A stretch of DNA of 64,000 nt from LMUY01 sp964245075 (lineage in GTDB: Bacteria; Pseudomonadota; Alphaproteobacteria; Acetobacterales; Acetobacteraceae), in NCBI GenBank assembly GCA_964245075.1, contig CAXTLC010000005.1:1-64000 (forward strand), in the 5' to 3' direction. Of this stretch, positions 9,701-19,764 are shown one piece after another. Positions within the stretch are counted from its first letter, which is position 1; each line of letters starts with the position of its first letter. A program made the translations under genes and the position numbers. The notes beneath the pieces were generated by a model. It was not told the origin of the DNA. It made no database searches and saw only the letters and a list, made by a program, of their open reading frames with translations.

Positions 9701-12700
9701 GCACCTGGATGCTGCGGCGGGTGCGGCCGGGTTGATCAAGGCGGTGCTGGCGGTGGAGCACGCGACCGTGCCGGGCACGCTGCACTTCCGCAAGCCCAAC
9801 CCGGCCATCGACCTGGCGGGAAGCCCGTTCCACATCACCGCGCAAACGGCGCCCTGGTCCGGTCCGCAGCCGCGCCGGGCGGCGGTCAGCGCCTTCGGCG
9901 TGGGCGGGACCAACGCCCACGCCGTGCTGACGCAGGCGCCTGCCGTTTCGGCCGCGTCGTCCCGCGCCCACCAGGTCCTGCTGCTGTCCGCCCGCAGCGC
10001 CGAAGGGCTGGCGGAGGCGCGCAGCCGGCTGGCGGCGCATCTGCTGACCCACCCCGGACAGCCCCTGGCGGACGTGGCCTGGACCTTGGCCGCGGGGCGG
10101 CGGCGCTTCGCCCATCGTCTCGCCGTCGCGTGCAGCAGCCATGCCGACGCCGCCGCCGCGCTGGAAGACGGGCGTGCCGTCCGGGGCGACGGGGGCATTG
10201 GCACGGTCGCGTTCCTGTTTCCCGGCCAGGGTGCCCAGCATGCAGGGATGGGATGCGGGCTGTACGGGGCCGAGCCGGTGTTCCGCGCCGCGGTGGACCA
10301 GTGCGCGGACGTCCTGCAACCACTGCTGGGGCGGGATCTGCGCGCGGTCATGCACGCTCCGGAGCATGCGGAAGCGCTGCTCGGCACCGGCTTGGCGCAG
10401 CCGGCGCTGTTTACCGTCGGCTACGCCTTGGCGCAGCTTTGGCAGTCCTGGGGCCTGCGCCCGGCCGCGATGCTGGGCCACAGCGTCGGCGAGTTCGTGG
10501 CCGCCTGCCTGGCTGGGGTGTTCTCCTTGGAAGACGCGCTGGGGCTGATCGCCGCGCGTGGCCGGCTGATGAACGCCATGCCGGGCGGGGCCATGCTTGC
10601 CGTCCGCCTGCCGGAGGCCGAACTGCTGCCGCTGCTGGGCGAGACGCTGGACTTGGCCGCCGTCAACGCGCCGTCCTCCTGCGTCGCCGCCGGCCCGGCC
10701 GAGGCGGTGGACGCGCTGGAAGCGGCCTTGACGGCGCGCGGGGTGATGCACCGGCGCCTTCACACCAGCCACGCCTTCCATTCCAGGATGATGGACGGCG
10801 CCGCCGCTGGATTGCGGGACGCTGCCGGGCAGATGCGGCTGGCGGCACCCGCCATTCCGTTCGTGTCCGGCATGACCGGCGGATGGATCACCCCGGAGCA
10901 GGCGACCTCGCCGGATTACTGGGCCGCACACTGCCGGGCCCCAGTGCGGTTCGCGGCCGGGTTGGAAACGCTGGTGACGGGCAGCCGGACCGCCTTGCTG
11001 GAATGCGGCCCGGGACGGACGCTGACGACCTTGGCGCTCGGGGGCGCGGCGCGCGGCGGAGTGGCCGTGCCGTCCATGCCGGATACCGGGTCCGCAGGCG
11101 ACGAGGAGGCTGCGCTGGCCGAAGCCCTCGCCCGCTTGGCCGTCGCCGGCGTGGAACCCGATTGGCCCGCGCTGCACGGCCCGGGCCGCCGCCGCGTCCC
11201 CTTGCCCACTACGCCTTGGGAACGGGTCCGCTGCTGGATCGACGAACCCGAAACGAAGCCGAAGCCGGAGACCGCGCCCGTTATGGATCATCCCCGTCCT
11301 GCCGAGGACAGCTTGTCCGATCTGATCACGCTGTTCGAGGACCTGTCCGGGGATCACCTGGCCGGCGTGGACCCGGCAACGAGCTTCTTGCAGCTCGGCT
11401 TCGACTCGTTGTTCCTGGGCCAGGTGGCGCAGCAGGTCCGCGCCCGGTTCGGGGTGGCGTTGACGTTCCGGCAGTTGCTGGGCGAGGCGGGCAGCTTCGG
11501 CGCGCTGGCCGCGCTCGTGCACGCCGGGCGTCCGGCCCCGACACCAGCGCCGCCGGCCGTGCAAGCTGCCCCGTCCATAGCCCCGTCCTTGGCCCTGCCC
11601 CCGTCTGCGCCATCGCTTCCAGCGCCAGCCCCGGCGGGTGCGGCTGGCCTGATGCAGCAGCAGATCGCCGCCATGTCCGCCCTGTTCGCCCAGCAACTCG
11701 CGACATTGGGCGCACCGTCCGCGACCGTTATGCCCGCACCTGAGCCAAGCGGCCTTGCGGCGCCCGCGCCACCGCCATCGAGCGCGGGCGACCGCAGCAA
11801 GGCCGGCCATGACGGCACGAACGACAACACCGCCCGCTTCGACGCGTTCAAGCCCGTGGCCCCCGTGGGAAGCGCGCTCACGCCCGCCCAGCGTGCCCAT
11901 GCGGACGCGCTTGTCGCCGCCACCGTCGCGCGCAGCCCAGCCTCCAAGCGCATGACCGCCGAGGCGCGCCGCCATCTGGCCGATCCCCGCGCCGCTGCCG
12001 GGTTCCGGCGGGATTGGAAGGGGATGACGTATCCCGTGGTCGCCGTCCGCTCTGCCGGCCCGCTGATCTGGGATGCGGACGGCAACGACTATGTGGATCT
12101 GGTCAACGGCTTCGGCCAGACCGCCTTCGGCCACGCCCCGCCCTTCGTGACGGAGGCCGTTCGCAAGCAATTGGACTGCGGGTTCGAGATCGGGCCGCAG
12201 GCGGAGCTTGCCGGCCGGGTCGCCGTCCGCTTCTGCGCCATGACCGGCAACGAGCGGATGACCTATTGCAACACCGGGTCCGAGGCGGTGATGGCGGCCA
12301 TGCGCGTCGCCCGCACCGTGACCGGGCGCAGCCGGATCGTCGTGTTCGCCGGCAGCTACCACGGCCAGTTCGACGAGGTGCTGGTCAAGGCCACCCCGAA
12401 AGGCACGCGCCCGGCGTCGCCGGGGATCCCGGCCGAGTCGGTCGCCAACATGACCGTGCTGGAATACGGCACGGATGCCGCCCTGGACTGGGTCCGGACC
12501 CATGCCGGCGAACTGGCCGCGGTGATCGTCGAACCGGTGCAGAGCCGCCACCCGGCGCTGCTGCCCGTGGCCTTCCTGCGGGAGTTGCGCGCCATCACCG
12601 CCGACGCCGGCGCCTGCCTGGTGTTCGACGAGGTGGTCACCGGCTTCCGCACCCATCCGGGCGGCATGCAGGCGGTGCTGGGCATCCGGGCGGACCTGGC

Positions 12701-15700
12701 GACCTACGGCAAGGTCATCGGCGGCGGACTGCCGGTCGGCATCCTGGCCGGCCGCGCCGCCTTCATGGACGCGCTGGACGGCGGGGCCTGGGAGTACGGC
12801 GACGCGAGCGCCCCGGAAGCGGCCGTGACCTTCTTCGCCGGCACCTTCGTGCGCCACCCGCTCGCCTTGGCAGCGATGGAAGCGGTCCTCGCCCATATCG
12901 AGGTCAACGGTCCGGCCATCTACGAGGCGCTGCCCGCCCGTACCGCGGCGCTCTCCATCCGGCTGAACGACGCGCTGGCTGCCCGGTACCTGCCCCGCTG
13001 CGTCGAGCACTACGCGAGCTGGTTCTACTTCAAGCTGCCGGACGCGCTGGCAAGCCTGTTCTACCCGCACATGCGACTGCGCGGCGTGCATATCCAGGAA
13101 AACTTCCCCTGCTTCCTGACCACGACCCACGGCGTGGCGGAAATCGAGCGTATCGCCGCCGCGTTCACCGCCAGCCTGGACGCGCTGCAATCGGTCGGCA
13201 TCCTGCTACCCGCCGGCGCCCCGCTTCCCACCCCGGCCGAAGCGCCGCTGACGGAAGCGCAGATGGAGGTCTGGCTTGCCGCCCAGCTCGGCGACGCGGC
13301 ATCCTGCGCGTTCAACGAAGGCGTCAGCCTGCACATGCACGGCCCGCTGGACGTGGCGGCGCTGCAAGTCTCGCTCGGCCGGGTGATCGCCCGGCATGAC
13401 GCTCTGCGCGCCCGCTTCGCCCCCACCGGCGACCGCATGCTGATCGGCCCCGCTGCGCCGCTCGCCCTGACGGTGGAGGACGGTCCGCTCGGCCCGGTGC
13501 TGGATGCGGAAGCGCGCACCCCGTTCGACCTGGTTGCCGGCCCGCCGGTGCGGGTCCGGCTGGTCCGCCTGAAAGCGGAGCACCACGTGCTAGTGCTGAC
13601 GGCCCACCACATCGTTTGCGATGGCTGGTCGATCAACGCGCTGCTGTCGGAGTTGGCCGGGCCCGCCGCGCTGCCGCCCGCGCTATCCTTCGCCGCCTAC
13701 GCCGCAGCACGGCCGAGCGGCATGCCGAACGACGCCGACCTGCGCTGGTGGCAGGCCCAGTTCGCCACCCTTCCCGTCCCGTTCGACCTCCCGGCTGACC
13801 GGCCCCGGCCGGCGCTGCGGTCGTTCCGGGGCGGCACCCGGACCCTGGCGCTGGACGCGGCGGCGCTCAACCGGATCCGCGCGGCGGGCGCGGCCAGCGG
13901 CTGCACCCTGTTCGCCACCCTGCTGGCCACGGTTGGCGTCACGCTGGGCCGGCTGGCGGACCGGACGGAGATGGTGATCGCCGTGCCGGCTGCGGCGCAA
14001 TCCCAGTTGGAGGACGAGGTGCTTGTCGGGCACTGCGCCAACCTGCTCCCCTTGCGCGCAGCCTGGACGCCGCAGACGCCGTTCGCCGACCACCTCCGCG
14101 CCGTGCGGACGGCCGTGCTCGACGCTTACGAGCACCAGGACTGCACGCTGGGCACGATCATCCGTGCGCTGGACCTGCCGCGCGACACGGGCCGCCTGCC
14201 GCTGACCGGCGTGCAGTTCAACCTGGAGCGGCTGGCCGATCCCTTGGCCGTGGCCAACCCCAAGGCGTTCGTGAACTTCGACCTGTTCCTCAACGCGGTG
14301 GAGCGGCCGGACGGCCTCACGATTGATTGCGACTACAATGCGGACCTGTTCGACCCGGACACGGTCGACCGCTGGCTGGGCCATCTCGGCACCGTGCTGG
14401 ACGCCGTGGCGAGCGACCCGGCGCAGGCGGTCGGCGGGTTAAGGTTGCTGTCCGCGGCCGAGCAGGACTCGCTTCTGCACCGTTGGAACGCGACGGCCGC
14501 ACCGCAGCCGCACGCGCCGGTGCATCGCTTGATCGAAGCGCAGGCGGACCGCACGCCGGACGCCGTCGCCGCCCGGTTCGGGGCGGAGGCGCTGAGCTAC
14601 GCGGCGCTGGACGCCCGGGCGAACGGGATGGCGCACCGTCTGCTGGCGCGCGCGGCGCCGGGCAGCCGGGTGGCGGTGATGCTGGACCGCACGCCGGACC
14701 TGCTGGCGGTGCTGCTCGGCGCGTGGAAGGCCGGCATGGCCTACGTGCCGCTGGACCCGTCGCACCCCCCGGCCCGGCTCGCCCACATCCTGGCCGACGC
14801 GGGCGCCGCGGTCTTGGTGACGGACGGCACCGGGCCGGTGTTGGACGGGCCAGCGCTGGACCTGCGGACGGCACCGGATGCGCCGGCCACAAGGCCGGAC
14901 GCGGTGGCTGGGACCGAGGCCTACGTCATCTACACGTCCGGCTCCACCGGGCTGCCGAAGGGCGTCTCCGTCGGGCACGCGGCGCTCGGCAACCTGCTGC
15001 TGTCGATGGCGCGGGAACCGGGGATTGCCGCGGGTGACACCTGGCTGGCGGTGACCACGGTCGGGTTCGACATCGCCGGGCTGGAGCTGTGGGGGCCGCT
15101 CGTGTGCGGCGCGACCGTCGCGGTGGCGTCCCGGGAGGATGCCGGGAACGGCCACCGCCTCCGTGACCTGCTGCGCTCGTCCAACGCCACGGTCATGCAG
15201 GCCACGCCCGCGACCTGGCGCCTTCTGCTGGAAGCCGGGTGGACGCCGGGCGGGTTGCGCATGCTGTGCGGCGGGGAAGCGCTGCCCCGCAGCCTGGCGG
15301 ACCGCTTGCTGCGGGGCGGCGGCGCGCTGTGGAACATGTACGGGCCGACCGAGACGACGATCTGGTCCGCCCTGGAACGGGTCGGCGACGGCCCCATCAC
15401 GGTCGGGCACCCGGTGGCGAACACGACCCTGCACGTGCTGGACACGGCCGACCGGATCGTGCCGCTGGGCGTGCCGGGCCAGCTCCACATCGGCGGCGCC
15501 GGGTTGGCGGCCGGTTACCGCAACCTTCCGGAGCTGACGGCGGAGCGGTTCATCGCGGACCCGTTCACGCAGGGCGGCCGGCTGTATCGCACCGGCGATG
15601 CTGCCCGCCGCTTGCCGGACGGCCGGATCGAGCTGCTCGGGCGGCTGGATACGCAGATCAAGCTGCGCGGCTACCGTTTGGAGGCCGGCGAGGTGGAACA

Positions 15701-16265
15701 CGCGCTCACCGCCCAGTGCGGCTTGGCCGAGGCGGCCGTCGCGTTGCGGGACGGACCCGGCGGGGACAAGCGGCTGGTTGCCTGGATCGTGCCGCGTGCC
15801 AGCGCGGCGTTCGACGAGGCGGCAATTCGCGCCACCCTGCGCCGGACGCTGCCGGACTACATGGTGCCGTCGCTGTTCACCGCCGTCGCACGCCTGCCGT
15901 TCACGCCGAACGGCAAGCTGGACCGCGCTGCTTTGCCGGAGCCGGAGCCCGCGCCCGCCGTTCCGTCCAATCCGCCGCGCACGAAGCTGGAGCATGACCT
16001 CGCCGCCATCTGGTCAGCCGTGCTCCGGCGGCCGGTGGGGCGCGATGATGACCTGCTGGCGATGGGGGCAGATTCCATCCACCTGTTCCAGATCACCGCC
16101 CGGGCCAACGCGGCCGGCCTTGCCCTGCTGGCGCGCGACCTGCTTCAGCACCGCACGGTCGCAGCCCTCGCCGCCATCCTGGGGGAAGCGCTCCCCCCAT
16201 CGCCCGCCATCCCGAGCTTGCAGCAGTTCCGCCGGGACCGGCGCGTTGCGGAGGCAGCGGACTGA
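6787..16265 (+). CDS. Hybrid NRPS/PKS megasynthase A-PCP-KS-AT-ACP-aminotransferase-C-A-PCP
   Basis: Interrupted by the artefactual gap at 8226-8325; collapsing the 55-bp duplicate gives one frame of 3,107 residues. The start is TTG 6787, preceded by AGGAA at 6776-6780, because in-frame stops lie just upstream. Domains: adenylation 1-475 (YTSGSTGRPKG, NGYGPTENTT, NGK lysine); carrier 486-551 (GASSLD); ketosynthase 576-996 (active Cys749 in TACSTAL, histidines in EGHGTA and GNVGHLD); malonyl-type acyltransferase 1086-1380 (GHSVGE, HAFH); carrier 1454-1526 (GFDSL); Pro/Ala linker; class III PLP aminotransferase 1700-2080 (Lys1924 in YGKVIGGG); condensation 2098-2503 (HHIVCDGWS); adenylation 2524-3003; carrier 3014-3083 (GADSI). 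There is no ketoreductase, so the beta-ketone should go straight to transamination. Selectivity residues resemble valine (first) and glycine (second) codes. Confidence 0.93.
8171..8380. other. Assembly gap (100 N) flanked by a 55-bp identical direct repeat
   Basis: Bases 8171-8225 and 8326-8380 are identical, on either side of 100 N at 8226-8325. Removing 155 bases joins the first adenylation domain to its carrier domain in frame, with a normal A10 motif (NGKLDRAAL). It is therefore a contig-end overlap, not a biological repeat. Confidence 0.9.
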
Positions 16266-16268
16266 ACG

Positions 16269-18275
16269 ATGGACATCGGCATCTCATACACCGGCAACGA
16301 GGTCGGCATCCGCTACCCGGCGTCCCTGGCGCAGACTAGGTTCTGGCTGCTGGACGCGCTGGACCCCGGTGACCCGGCGCTGAACGTGGCCGTGCGCTGG
16401 ACCGTGCTCGGCCCCGTCACGCAAGCGGCGGCCGAGGCGGCGATGCGCCGGATCATCGCCCGGCACGAAGTGCTGCGGACCGCGCTGGTGGAAGTGGACG
16501 GCAGCCCGGTGCAGGTTGTCCGCCCCGCTCCGCCATTCACCTTGCGCCACTACGACCTTTCCACGCGGCCCCTGCCGCAAGCCGAGGCGGAAGCGGATCG
16601 GCTGGGCGAGGTGGAAGCCCACACGCCGTTCGTGCTCGACCGGCCGCCGCTGGTGCGCGCAGCCTTGATCACGCTCGCGCCGGGCGTCACGCGCCTGCTG
16701 CTGACGCTGCATCACGCCGTGTGCGACGGCTGGTCGATCGGCGTGATCGCGGAGGAGTTCGTTGCCACCCTGCGCGGCGCCTCACCCCTTCCGGACCTGC
16801 CGTTGCAGTACGGGGACTACGCGGAGTGGCAACAGGCTTGGCTGCTGAGCCCGGCGCTGGCGGAACCGAGCGCGTACTGGACCACCCAACTGGCAGCTTT
16901 GCCCTACGTCCGGGTCAAACCCGACCACGAGGCGGATGCGCGCGGATTGGGAACGATCGCCTCCCTCCTGCTGCCGCGCGCGCTGACGGACGGCATGGCG
17001 GCCACGGCGGCGCGCCACGGCTGCACGGCGTTCACGGTGGCGCTGGCCGCCCTGGGCCGGGTGTTGCAGTCCCGCACCGGGGCAGCCGACATCGCGGTCG
17101 GCACGCAGGTCGCGGGGCGCACCGAAGTGGAACTGGAAGGCATGGTCGGCGCCTTCATCAACACGCTGGTGCTGCGTTTGGACGTTTCGGGCGACCCCGC
17201 CTGGGAAACACGGGTGGAGCGCGCGGCCGCCACGGTGGCCGGGGCGCTGCATCACAGCGCCATGCCGTTCGAGTTGCTGATCCGCGCGTTGAACCCGCCG
17301 CGGATGCCGCGGCGCACCCCCCTCTTCTCGGTCAACCTGATCTTCCAGCGATCCTTCGTGACGCCGGACGCGGACGGCGAAGTGACGCTGGTGGACATGC
17401 CGAGCCACTCGGCCGGCGCGCTCTACGACCTGAACTTCTTCATGGTCGAGCGGCCAGACGGGTGGCGCGCGTCCTGCGAGTATGATTCCGCCCTGTTCGA
17501 CCCGGCCATCGTGGACGCGATGCTTGCCGAATGGCGGGCGGCGCTGGAAGGCAAGGCCCCGGCCGACCTTCCGCCGCCGGATGCGGTGCTGGACCAGCTT
17601 TCCACGATCTGGCTGGAAGTTCTGGGCGTGTCCAAGGTGGCGCCGGAGGACGGGTTCTTCGAGTTGGGCGGCCATTCGCTGCTTGCCGCACGCATGCTGG
17701 CGCGGGTGGAGTCGGTGTTCGGCCGCCGGATCGGCATGGCGGCCCTGTTCTCCGACAGCACGCTGGCCGGGCTGGCGGCGCGCCTGCGCCCGCGCGAGAT
17801 GGCCGGGACACAGACCGTGTTCGCGGCCATCGGGGAGGTGGCGGACTGGTATGACGTGCAGGAGGCCATGGGGCCGCAGCATGCTCTCGCCTGCCAGCCC
17901 AAGGCCTCGCAGCTTGTGCATGGGATCGGCCCGGTCGTGGTCCTGGCTGCCGGGCGGAACGCGCTGCCGGCGTTGCGCCTGGCCCAGCGGCTGCACACCC
18001 GAGGCCGCATGGTGACGCTGGCGCTGGTGGAGCCCACGGCGCCCCGCGCTGGCCGCGGCTGGCTGTTCCGCGGGCGCTCGGGCCGCGCGCCTGCGGCCCG
18101 ATTTGACGGCCGCACGCTGTTGTTCCATCGCCCTTCGACGCCGGCCAACCCGCGGGAAGCGTGGGCCAAGCACTTGCGGGGCGGAATCGACGTGATCGCG
18201 CTGCCATCCGGGCGCTGGGCCACCGCCGTTGCCACTCAATTGCAAGCCCTTGCCGCCCGGCAACGGGCTGGATGA
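16269..18275 (+). CDS. NRPS condensation-carrier protein with degenerate C-terminal thioesterase
   Basis: A 668-residue protein starting 3 bp after the megasynthase stop. The condensation domain covers about 15-430 (SLAQTRFWLL, HHAVCDGWS with intact HHxxxDG). A carrier domain follows with Ser470 in ELGGHSLLAARM. There is no adenylation domain, so the last carrier must be loaded in trans or stay empty. The final 160 residues keep the layout of a type I thioesterase (GPVVVLAAG, then an RLAQRLHTRG helix, VTLALVEPTAP, and a late VIALPSGRWATAV). However, the GxSxG serine is replaced (AGRNAL) and the late histidine is missing, so I infer an inactive thioesterase remnant. Confidence 0.88.
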   Translation: MDIGISYTGNEVGIRYPASLAQTRFWLLDALDPGDPALNVAVRWTVLGPVTQAAAEAAMRRIIARHEVLRTALVEVDGSPVQVVRPAPPFTLRHYDLSTRPLPQAEAEADRLGEVEAHTPFVLDRPPLVRAALITLAPGVTRLLLTLHHAVCDGWSIGVIAEEFVATLRGASPLPDLPLQYGDYAEWQQAWLLSPALAEPSAYWTTQLAALPYVRVKPDHEADARGLGTIASLLLPRALTDGMAATAARHGCTAFTVALAALGRVLQSRTGAADIAVGTQVAGRTEVELEGMVGAFINTLVLRLDVSGDPAWETRVERAAATVAGALHHSAMPFELLIRALNPPRMPRRTPLFSVNLIFQRSFVTPDADGEVTLVDMPSHSAGALYDLNFFMVERPDGWRASCEYDSALFDPAIVDAMLAEWRAALEGKAPADLPPPDAVLDQLSTIWLEVLGVSKVAPEDGFFELGGHSLLAARMLARVESVFGRRIGMAALFSDSTLAGLAARLRPREMAGTQTVFAAIGEVADWYDVQEAMGPQHALACQPKASQLVHGIGPVVVLAAGRNALPALRLAQRLHTRGRMVTLALVEPTAPRAGRGWLFRGRSGRAPAARFDGRTLLFHRPSTPANPREAWAKHLRGGIDVIALPSGRWATAVATQLQALAARQRAG

Positions 18276-19156
18276 GACGCGGTCCCGCTTTCCTCTCGCT
18301 CGCACGTGGAGGACGGCGGGCATTGCTTGCTGTCGCCGGGTTCGTCCTCGCCGGCGCCGGGCCAACGGCCAGCACCATCACGGTTCCCGCCCGCGACGGC
18401 ATCCCGGCGCATGACCTGCGCGTGCTGACTTGGCAGGCGAAGCCCGGCCCCCTGCTGGTCTACCAACCCGGCTGGAGCGGGCGCGCCAACGAGGCCGCGC
18501 CACTGGCCGCCTCGTTGGCGGAGGCAGGCTTCACGGTCGCCGCCGTCGATTATGCGACGGCGCAGCCCCCGGCCTTCGCCGCCGGCCTGGCGCGCCTGGC
18601 CGAACCGATGGACCTTTCCTCCGATGCCGCCCTGGCGCGCACGGTGGCGCTCGGCGACTGGCGGGCCGTGCTGATGGCGGCGGACTCCGCCGCGCTGCTC
18701 GATAGGGCGCACGAGGCGGCGGCGGGCATCTTGGGCTGGTCGTTCGGCGGCGCAGTCGCGTCCGAGGCGTGCCGGCAGGACCCGCGCTGGAAGGCTTGCC
18801 TGAATATGGATGGCTGGATGTTCGGCCCGGCGGCGGACAGCCCGCCCTCCCAGCCGTACATGCTCCTGAGCGGAGATCCCTACCCGGCCGAGCCGCATCC
18901 GGCGCGGGACCCTGCGTCCATCCTAGACGAACGTGACGCAGCCCGGCTGCGCGCCCGCTTTGCCCGGACCGGCGGCATCTACGCGCACCTGGCCGGGCGC
19001 AAGCACGACGACTTCACGGGAAACGATAACGCCGTCCGCGTGCTGGTCCAGGCGTTCTTCACCAAGACGCTGCTGGGCCAGCCCGCGCCGCTGCTGGATC
19101 AGCACCTTCCGCTTCCAGGCGTCACCCTGCGCCGCTTCCCGGGTCCGGCCGGATAA
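18272..19156 (+). CDS. Alpha/beta hydrolase, NRPS-coupled, probably exported
   Basis: A 294-residue protein whose ATG overlaps the preceding NRPS stop (ATGA), indicating translational coupling. The nucleophile elbow is GWSFGG (near residue 152) and a candidate histidine lies in AGRKHDDFTGN. The fold resembles dienelactone-hydrolase or PAF-acetylhydrolase-like proteins. The N-terminus (two arginine clusters, then LLAVAGFVLAGAGPTAS) looks like a signal peptide, which would place it in the periplasm. It may hydrolyse or mature the NRPS product, or release it if cytoplasmic, replacing the decayed thioesterase domain; this role is inference. Its 3' end overlaps the convergent PPTase gene by 35 bp. 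Confidence 0.8.
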   Translation: MRRGPAFLSLARGGRRALLAVAGFVLAGAGPTASTITVPARDGIPAHDLRVLTWQAKPGPLLVYQPGWSGRANEAAPLAASLAEAGFTVAAVDYATAQPPAFAAGLARLAEPMDLSSDAALARTVALGDWRAVLMAADSAALLDRAHEAAAGILGWSFGGAVASEACRQDPRWKACLNMDGWMFGPAADSPPSQPYMLLSGDPYPAEPHPARDPASILDERDAARLRARFARTGGIYAHLAGRKHDDFTGNDNAVRVLVQAFFTKTLLGQPAPLLDQHLPLPGVTLRRFPGPAG

Positions 19157-19757
19157 CCGTCCAGCCCGTGCCGGGAGCGGCCAGCGCGGCGGCATGACCC
19201 GGCGGCGCCGGCAGGTCCATCACTTGCCAGCCCGGCAGCGCCGGCTCGGGCAGCACCGTCGTCCGTGCCAGGTCGGCCAGGCTGCCGCCCTGCGCCTTGA
19301 TCATGGCCTCCTTGCGCGTCCAGCCGCGGAAGAACGCCGCGGTGCGCGCGCCCTCCGGCAAGCCGGCGAGGTAGGCCTGCTCCGCCGCGGTGAACACCAG
19401 GCGGGAAACGCCGTGCTCAAGCGGGCGGACTGCTTCCACGTCAACGCCGAGCGGGAAGGCGGCCACGGCAAACAGCGCCACCGGGCCAGAATGGCTGAGG
19501 TTGAACTCCGGCCCGCCAGGCAGGAACGGCTTGCCCGCCGGCCCGGCGCCGAGCGGAAGCGCCGAGGCCGAGCCGCCGCGCAACCCGGCCAAGGTGCGGC
19601 GCACCGAGGCCCGGCCCGCCGTGAACCGCCGGGCCGCGTGCGGCACGAGGAAACGGTCGGCGCGCTCCCGTTCCGCCTGCGACAGGAGCGCCCGGTCAGC
19701 CAGGCCGCCCGCGCCGGGCGCGTCCAGGTCCCATTGCCAGAGCGTGACCGTGCTCAT
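19122..19757 (-). CDS. 4'-phosphopantetheinyl transferase, Sfp type
   Basis: A 211-residue protein with the family signature: FNLSHSGPVALFAV around residues 86-99, GVDVE around 109-113 and the Mg/CoA-binding WTRKEAMIKAQG around 146-157. It transfers phosphopantetheine from CoA to carrier-domain serines. With four carrier domains encoded next door on the opposite strand, it is the obvious activating enzyme. It is the last gene of a minus-strand run (methyltransferase, DUF6311, PPTase), 7 bp after DUF6311, and overlaps the hydrolase gene at its 3' end. Confidence 0.92.
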   Translation of the reverse strand: MSTVTLWQWDLDAPGAGGLADRALLSQAERERADRFLVPHAARRFTAGRASVRRTLAGLRGGSASALPLGAGPAGKPFLPGGPEFNLSHSGPVALFAVAAFPLGVDVEAVRPLEHGVSRLVFTAAEQAYLAGLPEGARTAAFFRGWTRKEAMIKAQGGSLADLARTTVLPEPALPGWQVMDLPAPPGHAAALAAPGTGWTVIRPDPGSGAG

Positions 19758-19764
19758 CAGGCGG

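Noticed and set aside
8643..13190. Minus-strand open frame of 1,515 codons opposite the megasynthase
   Set aside because: Composition is Arg/Gly/Gln/His-rich with no domain; it is the antisense shadow of a GC-rich coding region whose plus strand has clear KS, AT and aminotransferase motifs.
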